Shown here: positions 22,256-35,821 of the stretch, in pieces
How positions within the stretch are numbered: position 1 is the stretch's first letter
Layout of the letters: every line of letters starts with the position of its first letter
NCBI RefSeq assembly: GCF_949987515.2
Contig: NC_082687.1
Span: 115,425,838-115,489,837 of the forward strand
Direction of reading: 5' to 3'
Origin: Delphinus delphis
Lineage: Eukaryota > Chordata > Mammalia > Artiodactyla > Delphinidae
Length of the DNA stretch: 64,000 bases
Made by a program: the position numbers and the translations under genes
Notes under the pieces: generated by a model
The model's input: the letters and a program-made list of their open reading frames with translations, nothing else
The model's database searches: none
What the model was told of the DNA's origin: nothing

Positions 22256-23688
22256 TAACATACATGGACTAAAGAACCAGGATTATTAATAAAAGCATGA
22301 AAGAAAATTTCTAACGGATATGCAAATATACTTCACAAAATCAACTGTATAAGCAAATTATTACATTAAATATAAACTGGAAAAGCATCTTCAATAATGG
22401 AAATAGAAAAAAGACACACAAAGAACTAGAAATCCTAAATAGAACTCTAAAGAAAAACTAAAAAAGGTTATTTGAAAACATTAAGGAAAAGAGCCATTAA
22501 CACATCTTTTGAATTGAAGCATAACCTGTGTCAGTAAAGTTCAATACCCATGATCGAGACAAAAAAAAGAGTACGGAACATTTGTCTATGTATGTCCAAG
22601 TCAGTTATAAGAAATCTGTGCAAAACTGAATTAGTACACCTAAGTTTATTTTTATGATATGAAGTGTTTGTAATTATGTGGACAAAATGATCTACTTGAT
22701 TCATCTTTTTTTCTATTTTTCTACTTTCAACGATTCCCGTAATATAGCATTTCACAAAGTGTAAATACTATTACATCTTTATTTCAAAACATCATTCAAA
22801 ATATTAAAAAGTCCACATATTTGTCAAATTAAAATCATGAGACGCTTTCATATTTTTCAAACTTTCTGGAAAAATTTAGGAACTGTGATCTGGCATAAAA
22901 GCTTAACTTTTCTTTTTAAAAAAGATCCTAAACATTTTTAGAAATAGCTGTCATTCTCTATTCACAAGAAAAATCTGAAGTGAAATCAAAAGCCTTTAAC
23001 ATCTACAAACTAGATTGGAAACTGATTCCCTGCAGGAGACTCTTCTGCTTTCATCTCTCACCACGTTGTTTGCATGGTGAAGACATTTGGCAGTCAAGTT
23101 CTCTGCACACAGTGTACTGCAGGTGCTTAATTGTCTGGTACGATCACTTGTCTGTGAAATAAGACCCTTGATGATACTACAGCTTTGACTGGTTTCCATA
23201 AGTGGAGAAATGGAACTACCATTAGGCCCCAAAGTAACTGAGAAGTATTTATCTCTTCCATAGAAAGCATAATTTGCTTCTGATTAACACCTCATAATTG
23301 GAGATCATCCCCAAGAACCTTAGGAGCATAACATTACACATTCCTAGCCACCAGTTGGCTGATATTTTCATTTCTACTCAGACTATAAGTTGATTCTGAG
23401 TTCCACTATAGCTAATGTACCTTTTGGGAAAGACATGAGATTACATATAGAATCACAGGGACCCCAGATCGAGTTAAGTCAAAGATTTTGCAAATAAATG
23501 ACTGAGCAAGGTGAGTCATGTTTAGGCTGCCTCCTTGATTACATGGTTTCTGAAAAGTGTGCTCTGAGTTTTATTCTTGTTCCTCTGTAGGCAATGCTTT
23601 CCCTAATCCCAGTTGCCCTCTGGATGAGGAGTACTTGCTTTTTCTCTTCAACTGTGTGTGTGCAGATGTGTTGCCTTTTATGTGCCAA

Positions 23689-23690
<2 letters not shown>
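22256..23690. other. Single-copy DNA, no gene seen
   Basis: AT-rich with no clear repeat or coding signal. Short frames near 22531-22755 and 22980-23232 lie on both strands and match nothing known. Confidence 0.55.

Positions 23691-23728
<38 letters not shown>
23691..23728 (+). repeat. (AC)n microsatellite
   Basis: About 18 perfect AC units followed by 'atatat'. Suitable as a length-variable marker. Confidence 0.95.
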
Positions 23729-23732
<4 letters not shown>

Positions 23733-26700
23733 GGACATATTCTGTGTGAGGGTACATTGTGGTACATTTTTGAAACCATTATTTAATAATAGGACATGGG
23801 CATCTCTTTCCTTCTGTTAGGTCTTTGGTATGGGGTTTTATATTCACCTAGAAAGAGTGTATTTAAAGTTTGTTTTTGGTCTGGTTACCCTCAGTGGTTG
23901 AGAAGCTACGAGTTTCTCTAGTGATACCTTTTCTTGTCTCCCTGTTTAGCTTTGGGTCTTCACTCAGTGCTGTTCTCCAGGAAACCTGTCCCTCATAGTC
24001 TCCCAGCTGAATTCCACTGTTACTTTTCTTAAGCTTGTCATCATGGGCATGTACTGGAGAAGGCAGTGCTGGTTGCTGTGACCAAAGCTCAGCCAGTCAG
24101 TATGACTGGGTCTTGGGTCTGTGGCCCTCACCAGGATTTCTGTGATGTAGTGCTTGGCCTTGCATGTATTGTGGCTCTTCCCCAGTAGAAGGGCTTCTTT
24201 TTTTCACTCCTCTGAAGCCTCTCCCTGCTGCAGCGTATTTCCATCTGTGCACTGAGGCTACACTTTTGATGTTCCTTCTCCCTATAGTCTGAGGCTTTTG
24301 TTCTGAAGGGGACATAAGGAAGATGTGTCTAATTTAGACAGTAGCCACCAATCTTCCCAGGCAGAGCCATGAGGGAGCTTTCTCAGGATTCCCCTGAATC
24401 CTTATTCTTGATGCTTACTGAGTTCCTTGAGGAAAAGAAGGTGTGAGACCTCGTATCTGTGGCCCCAGAGGCTTCACTCTCCTACCCAGCCCACACACAG
24501 TCTTTAGCTGTTCATTAAGAGTTTAATATTTTCCCCAGCTTTGCATTTGACATCCACGGACTGTTTGAATTAACGTAAACACTCAGCTCTATTTTCACCT
24601 TGCAGGTCCCTATCTCCCTTTGGATTTGGGGATAGTTATTTGCCCTGTGGCCTCAGTTCTGGAATGGGTACACAGAAGTCATTAATCTGTAGTTAATCCA
24701 GATTGTTTTTCTTTTTTGTAAAGATGGGAGTAATACTCTTTTCAGTTCTCTGCTTCTCTAAACTGAAACATGGTACTCCTAAAAGTCTAAGACAAGGATT
24801 TTGAAAATCTGTTAGTAGGTTGCTAACTCAGTTAATATCTTATTTCAGTTCTTAACTTTCAAATAAGGACACTAATAACTCAATTCAAAATTGTGTTGTA
24901 GGTGGAAAGTACTCAAGTCCACTTAAAAGACTTAAGAGTGGGGCAAGATGTCTAAATTAGGCTAAGTGGAATTAAATATAAATTAATATGAATTTATATA
25001 AATCTTTTCATGTTTACTGATCTTACTAACTTTGCAATAATTTACTTAATAAATATGGTTCCTTTGATCTTACTATAAATACCCAACTACCAGATAAGTA
25101 TCACACTAGTCTTGATAGGTTATGTACATCATTTGAACAAATTTCTACATGCATATTTTTTAAGAAATAAATATACATACATAATTTCTCAACATATAAT
25201 ACATAGTGAACTATCTCATGCTTCCCCATTCTTACCTTGGCTCTCAGGGCTTTCCTCAAACTTTCAATCTTTCCATCCATCTCTGCCATGTTATTTATCA
25301 CCTTTATTCTAATAATATCTATTATGTTCCAGTGCTTTTCTAATTTCTACTCACAGTCACTCCACTAATATCTCTTCACTGTCATGTCCTCAAATGTAAC
25401 TTTTCTGATTTCTGAACAGGGCATAGCTATAGCATCTCTCCTATAAAATGAAAATATACTTCAAGGAGATCACTTATCTAATTGGTCTATATACTGACAG
25501 TGAGAACAGTGAGTTAAACATAGTACATGAATAAATGAATGTCTGTGTGTATTGTATTACATACATACCCACACACAATTGAAATAAGCCAAATCTAAGG
25601 TTAACACATATGAATCAAAATATGTCAGGCTGAAACCAAATCCTGTTTTCCCATTGTGAACCAATATGTTTACAATCACAAGGGCTGACTTTTGCCAAGA
25701 CATTCAGATTTTTAAAAATTTAAGTCATTGCGAAAAGAATGAGTCCTGTTGATAAAAACTGACACTTAGTTTTTCTAGATACAGAGAAGTAAAAGAATAT
25801 GTGGGACTGTCTCCTTGGCAAATTACCACAATGGAAATATAAGGCTAGTCACTATGATACCTGTATTGGTGCTCATTCACCTGTGAGAGTAATTTCTGAG
25901 CTGCTTGACTAGAACACATCCTAAATCTTCCTCTCCATCTACAGAAGACATGCCTAAAACAGAATGGTCAATGTCAATATTAGTTTACTAAGAAGAAACA
26001 CTGTGACTAATGCCTTCCTCAAAGAAAAATGTAACTGTATTAATGTCATTTTAAAAAATTCATTCAGGTTTTATTCTCTAAATGCATTCCTAATTTTGCA
26101 TGCAAAGTAAAGTCGTATTCAGTGCTTATTTTCTTAGCATATGTCTCAACAATTAACATAGGGCAATTAATCTTTGAAACAATACTAAATGTTAAGAATA
26201 GATGTATCAGCTTCTATGTTTATCTAAGTAATATGTGCTATGGCAAGAAAAAAGCTATATACATTTACAATGTACTATCTGTAAAACATAAATGTATACT
26301 ATATATAGTATACACTATACCCTACTGCCGACATTTTATGTGAGACTTACTGTAAATTACTCTAAAGAGAGATGAAACACATCATGCTTAACAAATTTTG
26401 TTTATAAATTATTCGTACATCTTCCACATTTAGTAAATTAAATGTCTTTAGGTAAAATTTTGAGAATCTTATGCAATACTGTGTATCTCTAGGTTGACTA
26501 TTATTGATGTTACATATTTTTGTTTTTATTTTCATTTTCTCTTTTATTAATCAATTCTTCCTCAATTGAAAATCCCTGAAAAAATAAATATATGTAGAGT
26601 GTGTTGTGATATATGGTTTGGGGCAGAAGTAGTGCCTTGGAAAGAAAGACCTACATCTATGCAGGGTGATTTTCTCATGTCTGTCTTTAATTCCTCTAGG

Positions 26701-27395
26701 CTCCTTACCTTCATTTCTTCCCTTAACTCTGCTCAGTTCTGAGTTTTCAGCAGATGTTCATTGAAGACACATGTTTACCATATGGCTTTTAAAATTCTTT
26801 TCTAGTAATTTACTTAAACCTCTCACCAGTCAGTTTTCGGTAAAATATGATCATATTAGTCTCATAGTTAAATTTCCTAAAAGAAACCAATGGCATTTTA
26901 TTCATTAATATGATATGTGTTATCTGACAATTAGTTTTAAAAGTTAATGTTTTTGTTTATATAAGGCAAGCAAAAGTCTGTACTTTGAAAGTTTTAAGTG
27001 CAAATCATCATGGCTTGAAGAAAAGCAATCAGATATAAGAACTTCATAGTGATATTTAATTCTTTGGATATCAGTATCTTGGGAAAGAAATTCTGGAAAG
27101 CACAGATTAAAATTGTTTGGAGATTTCAAATAAATTGAAACATGTGAGATGTTGAAGTATGATTAAGCTTTGCGATTTGACCTATGTTTGGAATATGTTG
27201 CTGAAACTGTTTCCTTAAATTTTTTTTTCTATCTTTCCTTTGCAAAGATTAGATCCATGATGTTCTATCTAGGGTAGCCCTAGAAACATTTGATTTCAAT
27301 GGAATTAATGTTTTAATATTTCCAGAAGGACTTGCTTTATTCATATAAATGCTTAATTAAATGGAGAAAAGATCAATCTCTCATGCTAAAGAATT
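23729..27395. other. Single-copy DNA, no gene seen
   Basis: No exon-like frame is found. About 23940-24500 is somewhat richer in G+C than the surroundings but shows no clear repeat or coding pattern. A 22-bp perfect palindrome lies at 26293-26314. Other small frames occur by chance. Confidence 0.5.
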
Positions 27396-28050
27396 CCAAA
27401 TAATATGTGCAAATACTCCACCCTCAGAGAGTGGACTCATAACTCCCCAGTCCTTAAGTGCTGGCTGTGCATATAGACCTTCTATCAAATAACACACTAT
27501 GGAAATGGGGAAAAAAGAGTAACTTTACAGTACAGAAACCTGACAAACACAGTCCAACCAGGTAATAAAGGTCAACATTAACATCAATAAATCATGTTGA
27601 TATCAGGATTACTCTTGATATAAGATAAAAATGGTACTTTACCCCATGATCTTCCTCCCCAAAGCTCATAGCACCTAATCATGACAAACACATTACACTA
27701 ACTCTAATAGAAGGGAATCCTACAATATACCTGAACAGTACTTCTCAAAATGCTTAATGTCATCAAAAACAAGGAAAATCTGAGAAACTGTCACACCCAT
27801 AAGAAGCTTCGGAGACATGAGAACTAAATGTAAGGTGGTATCCTGGAACAGAAATTTGAACGCAGTGTGGACTTTAGTTGAAAATAGTGATCAATATTGA
27901 TTCGTTAATTATAACAAATATATCATTTATATGGTATGTTAATAGGGGAAACTGCATGCAGGGTATATGTGAATTCTCATCTTTTTAACTTATACTTTAA
28001 GTCCAAGACTGTTCCAAAAAAGATTAAGAAAGTTAATGGGGCTGATCTGG
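27396..28050 (+). mobile_element. Ancient mammal-wide repeat, probably an L1-type 3' end
   Basis: Landmarks occur in order: 'caaatactccaccctcagag', 'agtaactttacagta', 'aatcatgttgatatc', 'gagacatgagaactaaatgt', 'ggtggtatcctgga', 'gtatgttaataggggaaact' and 'ccaagactgttccaaaa'. I recognise these as an abundant old mammalian repeat that ends like an L1 3' UTR. The subfamily is not assigned. Confidence 0.55.
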
Positions 28051-29439
28051 TCGTTCTTGGGTATGAGTAACCTTCTCAAGCAGGAATGGAATGTCAGTTG
28101 ATAAAACATAAGAGCATACTTAAAGAAAACAATGGGATGAGGCTGTGAACTATGTAGTGAAAACAAAGATTACCTATCATAATATATTGGCAGGTTAAGT
28201 TTTAGAATTTTTGTCTATGGAGACTTAAGTAAGATAATACCTTTGGTTTTAACTGGAATCAGTTTGCTCTTGGACAGGAAAGGGGAAATGACTCAATCCA
28301 TGTTTTAATGCAGCTCATTTTTCTTAAATGATATATATATGGATAGTTTTAATGAATTATGGGACTAAAATTTTCATTCAGCAGCTAGTGTGTCTTAGAA
28401 TTCACTCTATTGGATCAATAAGACCATATGATCACACATGGATGATAATAGGATAAATTGCTGGTGGTCAACTTCAGAAAAATTCCACCACAGTTACCTG
28501 TCTACCATAATTTACAGGTATGCCAGAGGCAAAATTTACCCACTTTCTTCCAAGACCTCCAAAGTATCATCTAAATATGGTATCAGGATCTCATCATCTA
28601 AATCAGACACAGATATGGATAAACCTCTTCAGAAACTCTGGGGCTGGAGACCTGTGAATTAAGACTAAATTATCTCCCCACTTCCCACCCACCCTACATG
28701 CAATGATGAACTGAGGACATAAATTGGATGCTCTCATTCTAAAGAAGAAAGACAAGGAAGCCCATAGCGTCACTAGTTGCTAGCAATTCTGAAATCCAGC
28801 CAGGCTCGTGTTGCCAGTTTTCCCAAATCTGTGCACAAAGATGTTCCTTTAGTAGGGCTGTATTCTGACTTCTGATTTTGAGAACCTAATTCATTTTTCT
28901 CCAAGTCTCTTGTTTTTGTTCTCTGCCTCTTTGAATAAGACCACTGTATCATCCTTTGTTAGAAATGTCCATATTTACATATGGACAATTTATAGGGTCT
29001 ATTTCCAACTGTTTATATGCAAGATGACAGTACATTCCTAACAAACTCTGTGGGCTTTTAATGAATATTAGGGTTAAATCAAAAGTAGTGTGCAATAGCA
29101 AATCTTAGAAGCACTCTCTTCAATATCAGAAGTGAAAGAAGCATGCCAATATCACATTATTTCATAATGGACAAAAAGTGATAAATAATAAATAAGTGAT
29201 TTCATTACTAAATTGATAAAAATTAAGCCTGTTGTCTGCTAAGGAAGAAAGTAACCCAATCTCCAATATCTTTATAAGGACATTCTCAGACATCTTCATT
29301 GAGGCAAGAGTCCTTTATGGGCAGACGAATACGATTGCCATTGACAATTTATATTGAGAATGTTATATTTTTCTACTACAGACCGTATATGCTACTACAG
29401 ACCGTATATGCTTAGCAACCCTATTTTCTCCAAACCCTG
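28051..29439. other. Single-copy DNA with a 19-bp tandem duplication
   Basis: No gene is seen. 'ctactacagaccgtatatg' occurs twice back to back at 29373-29391 and 29392-29410 without a mismatch. A 74-codon frame at 28438 is not recognised. Confidence 0.6.
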
Positions 29440-29686
29440 CTGTATTACTTTGCTAGAGATGCCATAACAAAGTATTACAAACCAGGTGGCTTAAACAGAG
29501 TTGTATTGTGGCACAGTTTTGGAGCTAGAAGTCCAACATGAAGGTGTTCACAGGGTTGGTTCCTTCTGAAGGCTCTGAGGGAGAATGTGTCCCATCTCTC
29601 TCTCCTGGCTTCTAAGAGTTTGCTAGCAGTCTATGGTGTTCCTTAGCTTCTGCTACATCAGCTCTATCTCCGCGCTCACCTTCACA

Positions 29687-29727
<41 letters not shown>

Positions 29728-29925
29728 CGTGTGTGTGTCCACATTTTCTTTTTATCAGGGCACCAATCATATTGGATTAGGGACTACCAAACTCTAGTAT
29801 GACCTCATCTTAACTAATTACATCTGTGTGACCCTATTTCCAAATAAGATCACATTCTTAGGTACCGCAGGTTAGGACTTTAACATTTAAATTTGGAGGA
29901 ACTCAATTCAACTCATAATAGAAGT
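29440..29925 (-). mobile_element. MLT1-type LTR (MaLR), reverse orientation
   Basis: On the + strand it reads as the reverse complement of an MLT1 LTR: 'gccataacaaagtattacaa', 'ggtggcttaaaca', 'gaagtccaacatgaaggtg', 'caccaatcatattggattag', 'gacctcatcttaactaatta' and 'aggttaggact...ggaactcaattcaactcata'. A (GT)n run at 29691-29738 lies inside it. Confidence 0.8.
29691..29738 (+). repeat. (GT)n microsatellite inside an MLT1
   Basis: GT repeat interrupted once by 'atgc'. In MLT1 sense it is (CA)n, at the place where MLT1 elements normally have a short 'acacacaca' run. Confidence 0.95.
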
Positions 29926-29995
29926 TATCAAAAATTACAATGTTAGTAAACCACTGAATAAAACACATCTATCTTTCTAAATAAATTCATATATA

Positions 29996-30592
29996 GAGTT
30001 GATGCTCATTATTCACATATTCTATATTTGCAAATTTTCCTACTCCTAAATATTTGTAATATTAAAGTCAGTATTCTCAAGCATTGGTAGTAATTCGCAG
30101 AAATACCCTTGATTAAAGTGGCAAAAAAAAAAAGTACTTCTCAACACAAGTTCCCAGTTGAGATCAAACAAGGTGGTGTTCTGCCCTCCTGTTTCAGCTG
30201 TCATACTGTAAACAAGCATCCTTCTGCAGTCTAGTGTGACATTTTCACATTTTTGTGCTATTTGTTGGTGCTGAAGTGCTAATTTTCCTAAGTGCAGGAA
30301 GGCTGTGACATGCCTTATAGAGGAAGTGTGTTAAGTTTCTTTCAGGCGCAGCTTAGTGCCATTGGCCATGAGTTCAATGATAAGAAATCAACATATATGG
30401 AAAATAAAATAGAAACACACAAAACCAGGTTATGTATGACTGGTTGATGAATATGTTATAACCAGAGGCTCATAAGGACTTAACCTTGAATTTCCTCTGG
30501 AATTAATGATTTAGTAGTCACTAATTCAGTGTTTTGGTTCATTGTGACTTTATAAAATGTAACTACTGAGAATAATGAGTACAACTGTTACG
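29996..30592 (-). mobile_element. Tigger-type DNA transposon remnant
   Basis: The left end 'agttgatgctcattattcac' and the inverse of the right end ('acagttgtactcattattct') form matching terminal inverted repeats. Inside are landmarks I know from Tigger (pogo/TcMar) elements in reverse: 'ggttgatgaatatgttataa', 'accagaggctcataaggact' and 'ctaattcagtgttttggttc'. About 600 bp and without a transposase, so a non-autonomous or deleted copy. Confidence 0.75.
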
Positions 30593-31911
30593 TACAAAAT
30601 GAATTTATGCAAAAGCCTTAATAATGAATGATCCTAAAGTTTTAGAACTAAATAACAGGATGAACAATGGTGTTATTAACTGAGATGGGAATGACTGCTG
30701 AAGAAGCATGCTGAGTAAGGTAGGTGTCAGAATTTGGGCTTTGAAAGTATAAAATAGGAGAATATAAGATTCTGCTCTCCCTCAAAGGTCATGGTTACAA
30801 GATGTTAGGATGCTAAACATTTCATTCTCTCCAGAATGTTCATGTCCTTCTGGAGGAACAGGCTCCTTGCAGCCTTAGCAGCAAGTTCTTTCCAACAGAC
30901 CCTTTTGGGAAATCTAACCAATCTGTAATTAGATTAAAACACACTTGAGACTTTCCTGGAGTATGTACAGGGAAGCTAACGTAAATTCATCCTTTCCCCT
31001 ACTCCCAAAACCAATATAACCTTTTCCATTTTTTTTTTTTAATCAAGAGACTGAATTTCCATACTGAGTTGTCATTTGCAGAAGCGAGAACTTGAGTCAA
31101 TTCAGATTTTTGCTTTTCAGATTCAAGTGAAGCATGGTGTTCTTTCACGAGTTTTAAATACTTAATTATACATCCAAGAGAAGTATAATCTAATCAATTG
31201 GATATGAATCTAGTATATAGGGATAAAAATGTAAATTTATGTCATTAAAATTACTGCTGGTATTGAAAGCCAAGGGACTGGTTGAGTAAAATTACAGATT
31301 AAATTTAGATAGATAATAGATCAGGATGAAGGACTGAGTTCTGATCATTCCAGAAAGTACAAGTTGAGTCTGGAAAAGGAAATACAAAGGACACAAACAT
31401 TAATCTATCAGTAAAAGAAGAACAGCATGGCATCCCTTCAGAGAAGAAAATACTTCAAGAAGGAAGAAGTGATCCACTGTGTTTATGCTGCTGAGATATC
31501 AGTTAAGATGTTTATTTGATGTGGAGTTCACTAGGGCCTTTGGAAATTGGAATCCAAAGTGCTAGTGAAGTGTTCATCATATAGAACAGGGACATTTAAT
31601 TCAGTATAACAGAATGGAAGGCAAAGAATAAATGTTTAGATGGAGGTCAGTTAACAGGTTTTGTAACAAGATAATTAGATAATTTTCTCCTGATTATATT
31701 TATTTTATTGTGAAATAGGAAGCAAAGTCATCTGTTTAGAATGAGAAGTAGGGAGAGGGTATTGAGGATGTGGGCAGAGTGGTGAAAGTGTACTAGAGTT
31801 CTATGGCAGTAGGAAAATAAGTAGAATAAGAAATGCATCAGGCCATGCTAAAGGCCAATGTGAGATGCAACTTTCTAAACAGAAAGTAACAGAGGTGTAA
31901 TAGGGAAGAAC
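30593..31911. other. Single-copy DNA, no gene seen
   Basis: No coding frame above chance and no clear repeat family. A short T run is at 31030-31041. Confidence 0.55.
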
Positions 31912-32380
31912 AAATCTGACTCCATATTAGATCTGTTTCTTATACTTTAACCTTTGTATTCTATTGCTTTCGCTTCTAGTTAAGAATGCTGCCTATAGCC
32001 TGAAATAGACAGGATAGCCTATTCTCAAGGCTCTGACCTTTAAGAGTATAACCTCCATTCACATAGAGATAATAAGTTGCAGAACAAAGGACAACATGTC
32101 TTGTTGGAGGTTTATGGGAACATTTTGACCTGACCTAGGTGGACGGCTGCAAGAACAAAGTATTCCTGCACCAAGAAGTTTGTAACAACCAACCACTCAC
32201 CCTCCCCTTTCAATATAAAAGAAGCCTTAGTTCTGACTGGGTAAGATGGTCTAGGACATTAGCCTGCCGTATTCACAGTCTGCTGGCTCTCTGAATAAAG
32301 TTATTTTTTGCTCCAATAACATGTTTCCAGATTCATTAGCCTGTGCTATGGCAAGCAGAAGGAGTTTGGACAGGTAGTGA
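31912..32380 (+). mobile_element. Solo LTR of an endogenous retrovirus (class I-like)
   Basis: Starts 'tgtaatagggaagaacaaat' and keeps LTR control elements in order: a TATA box 'caatataaaag' at 32211-32221 and a polyadenylation signal 'aataaa' at 32294-32299, about 80 bp apart. The 3' end is near 'gagtttggacaggtag'. No primer-binding site, gag, pol or env sequence lies on either side, so internal recombination has left a solo LTR. A clean target-site duplication is not seen, so the edges are approximate. Confidence 0.7.
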
Positions 32381-35300
32381 GGTTCCAGACTTTTCTCCAG
32401 CCACCTTCACTGTGTGGCTGAAGCCATTAAAAGGTGGAGACTGAGAATTTTTTTTTTCCAGTAAAGTAAGAAGGTAAGAGAGTGGTAAGAAGGTTGATTC
32501 CAGCAATTGTGGAATGTATATTAGGTAAAATGGGAAAGGGAGATAAAGAGCAGAGTGAAAATTGGATTGAAAAATATTATGGCTTTGTAGACTTTGGGAT
32601 TAAGGATGCTAGAATAAGTAATTGTAAAGATAGAAAGTGATATTCACAGAAATGAGGCCTGAAATCAATACTGTAAGGTGATGTGGTTATTGCTACTGAT
32701 AACATCTTGGGTATCACTACAGTAGTCATGGATGGGGTGGGTTAGAGGAAAAGGTCACCAGAGAGCTGAAACTCAGGCAAAGGAGTCCAGGGTTTGGGGC
32801 TGAGTGTTTTTGTATTTGCTTACTTGTGGTATTTAATTTAGATTTACATTATCAAATGTTTCTTAAGATTGTGGTTTTTCAACTAAATGTATCATTAGGG
32901 TAACAAAGCAAGAGTAAATAGTTTATAATAGTCAACTTTCCTGGGGAGTTAATTTTTGAATGACCCCTTTGGTTAATCATCATTTCTTTCAGTATAGGTA
33001 TGTTTTAGTTGACATGAATTTGGGGTAATTAACTTTGTTGTTGAAAATTTTAACTGATTCAAAGTGGACATATGCTTTGTTATTGTGTGAGCATTTATGA
33101 ATTTCACAATATTGCTAAGTTTCTTATTACCTGTTTAAATGTCAAACCTGGATTCTTTTTTGTAAAGCTTAAAGCAGAAAAATGTCTGAATTGTTGATGA
33201 ATACTTAACATTTGTCACATCATGTGGGCAGGTGTTCTCTTGACACACAATTAATCTTAAAGGCCTTATCCTCCTCTGTCGATTAGCATATGGTCTACAT
33301 TGTAACCAACACTTGATGGCCCAGATGTGTAAAGTTTATGGTTGAGGTTCCTCACACATGTCCACTAAATCTCTTGAATTCTCAAGGCTATATTTTCAAG
33401 CTGTAATTGATGCATGAATAAATAATTAATGAAGAAATTTAACTTACTAGAAAGAATTAACAAGTTTAGAAAAAACACATACTATGCTCTGTTAATATCT
33501 TCTTCTATGCACTTAAAGTTTGTTAAATTTTTAAAGATTTAGTCAATTTATTATACAAACCTCTTATTCTGATATAAGATTAGGAAATTCTATTTAGAAT
33601 TTATGTTTAGTTTTGGGTAGAACAATTGAATATATGAGGATCACTGAGCTGAAAAATTCAGGAGATATAGTTTTCTTTATATTATTTTGGTAGTTACTCC
33701 TTAAATGCTAATCCAGTTTCTGAATTTAAAATGTTTCATTTAAAAATTTGTGTATGATTCAGAAATCAATAAAAGTTAAAAACTGACAGCGATACTCAAC
33801 AGTACAGCTGAGAAATTTAACATCATTTTCTTAAGACTTTTAAAGTTATCTCCAATCATTCTAGCAATTTATTTTGAAGCTATTATTTTGACAGAATTTG
33901 TTTAGAAAAATAGCATATTCCTTCAAAGTTATTGAGCTTATATACGTGCCAGGCAGCAAGCCAGGATTGGGAGATACAAAATGTTACATAAGGCATTGCT
34001 CTCCAGGAGCTTAAGTGTTGATACAATGTTAGACTTCTATGGTTCTTCTTCTATAAATCTGGGGGGACACGTTTGGGGATTTTTTTTTTAAGGCAATATT
34101 TTTTTCTGGAACTCATGGTGGTTGCTGGAATTTAGGGCATGTATTAACTTTCAGGATGAGGCTCAGAAACAGTCTAGGTGGCTTGTTCTCTCAGGAAAAT
34201 GATATCCATATGGTGAGAACAGAATATTTCTTAAAAGCTTTGGCAAGAAATCCAAGACAATGGTAAGGTTCATACGATTAATAGATTCAGTGATAGCAAA
34301 GCCTAGTCAATAGCAGAATCAGAGAACTTAAGGTGGGAGATGAAAACATTTTTAAATGATATATTAAATCTTAGCTTTGGTTGATCTCAGGATACTGGAG
34401 ATGGATACTGGAAGTGAGCAGTGATAGATCCAATGACAGAGACTCTCCACAGAGAGCTCAGAACACATGCTCAGCTTGTGTAACCAAGGGCAAGGTTATA
34501 GTTGAAGGACATGTTGCCTGACCAGCCTCGGTCACCCTTTTCTAAGACCTGTCTCCTCACTTGATCTGTTATATCAGATGGCCTTACTCTCTCAGCTAAA
34601 GATCCTTATCATCCTTAGGGCAACTATCTCTAGTGGGGCAATCACAGCTCCTTTAAAAGACCGTACAAGGGCTGATTGGTCCAGGAGTTGTACCTTGTCT
34701 CAGGTGAAGACAGGAAGCTCTGGGAACCTGGGACTGAATTGAATTAGTGTATATATTTGGAGGTTTAAGCTATACTATGTAAACCTTGGGTTTCTATAGA
34801 GCAATTGGACCAAAGAAATGGAAGAAACTTTTTACAGAGAGAAGAATGAAGCAGGAATGCAGAAAAGAGCTAACACGAGATAAAAAAAAAAAAAAAACAC
34901 GAGATGGTTTTCCTTTCCATCCATAAGAAGCCTAAATAAAAGCAAAATGAAAAGTCTAGAAGAGCTAGCATATGCAGATATTCATAAATATTTCTTGAAA
35001 TGAACAGAATTCCTAGGATTTGAGGCAACTGGAAAAATCATAAAGGTTTTTATAAAATCTATTTTATATAATTCAATCCAATTTGGGGGAGGTCATGGAT
35101 AAATTATAGGAAAAATATCATTTGGCCTATTATCAATTTCATCTGATCTTCAGAGAATGTCACTTATTAAAACATAAATAAAAGGAAACTCTAATACAGA
35201 GAAGATAGAGTCCTGATGGATAATTCCATTAGCAGAGTAGAGCATCTGCCAGACTTCCTGCTAAGAGTTCACACAGGGTTAGAGGGAATAAACTTTACCT

Positions 35301-35604
35301 CACAAAAAGCTAAAAACAAATGAAAATAGATTTGTTTAAAGACCCTTATAATCGCAAACTTCCCCACTGACACCAGACATTGCAGAAACGATAGCCACAA
35401 CATTCCCTATGAAATGCTGCATGGCGGCAGTTGATCAGGAATTGGAATTATAAGTTCCTCTGATGACATCTGAGGTAGGGCAACCGGCTGCCCTAGCACT
35501 GGGTACTTTTATGTGTGTACAAAGAACAAGATTTACCTTACATTTTGGCCAAGAGGCTTACAAACGAGTATGTACTAGTCTGTCATAAAATGTGTGCTAG
35601 GGAT
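32381..35604. other. Mostly single-copy DNA, no gene seen
   Basis: No exon-like frame. Scraps include a possible ancient repeat at about 33930-34050 ('gtgccaggcagcaagcc...ctccaggagctt') and a poly(A) tract flanked by direct repeats at 34872-34905. The rest is AT-rich and not recognised. Confidence 0.5.
34872..34905 (+). mobile_element. Possible poly(A)-only retro-insertion
   Basis: 'aacacgagat' occurs at 34872-34881 and again at 34896-34905, with about 14 A and nothing else between. A target-site duplication around a bare A tail is what an extremely truncated L1-driven insertion would leave. Slippage or a simple duplication could also give this. Confidence 0.45.
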
Positions 35605-35758
35605 TGAAGCGTGTCCTCCCAAAATTCATAGGTTGAAGTCTTACCCCTCAATGTGGTTATATTTGGAGATAGGACTTTTATGGAGGTAATTAAGGTTAAA
35701 TGAAATCATAAGGGTATGACTGGTGTCCTTATAGGAAGAGGAAATGACATAACAGCTG

Positions 35759-35821
<63 letters not shown>

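Noticed and set aside
23539..23820. Frames with Val/Cys or His/Thr runs
   Set aside because: Translation of the (AC)n microsatellite.
31912..32380. Full provirus around the LTR
   Set aside because: No gag, pol or env-like sequence and no second LTR nearby. A solo LTR fits.
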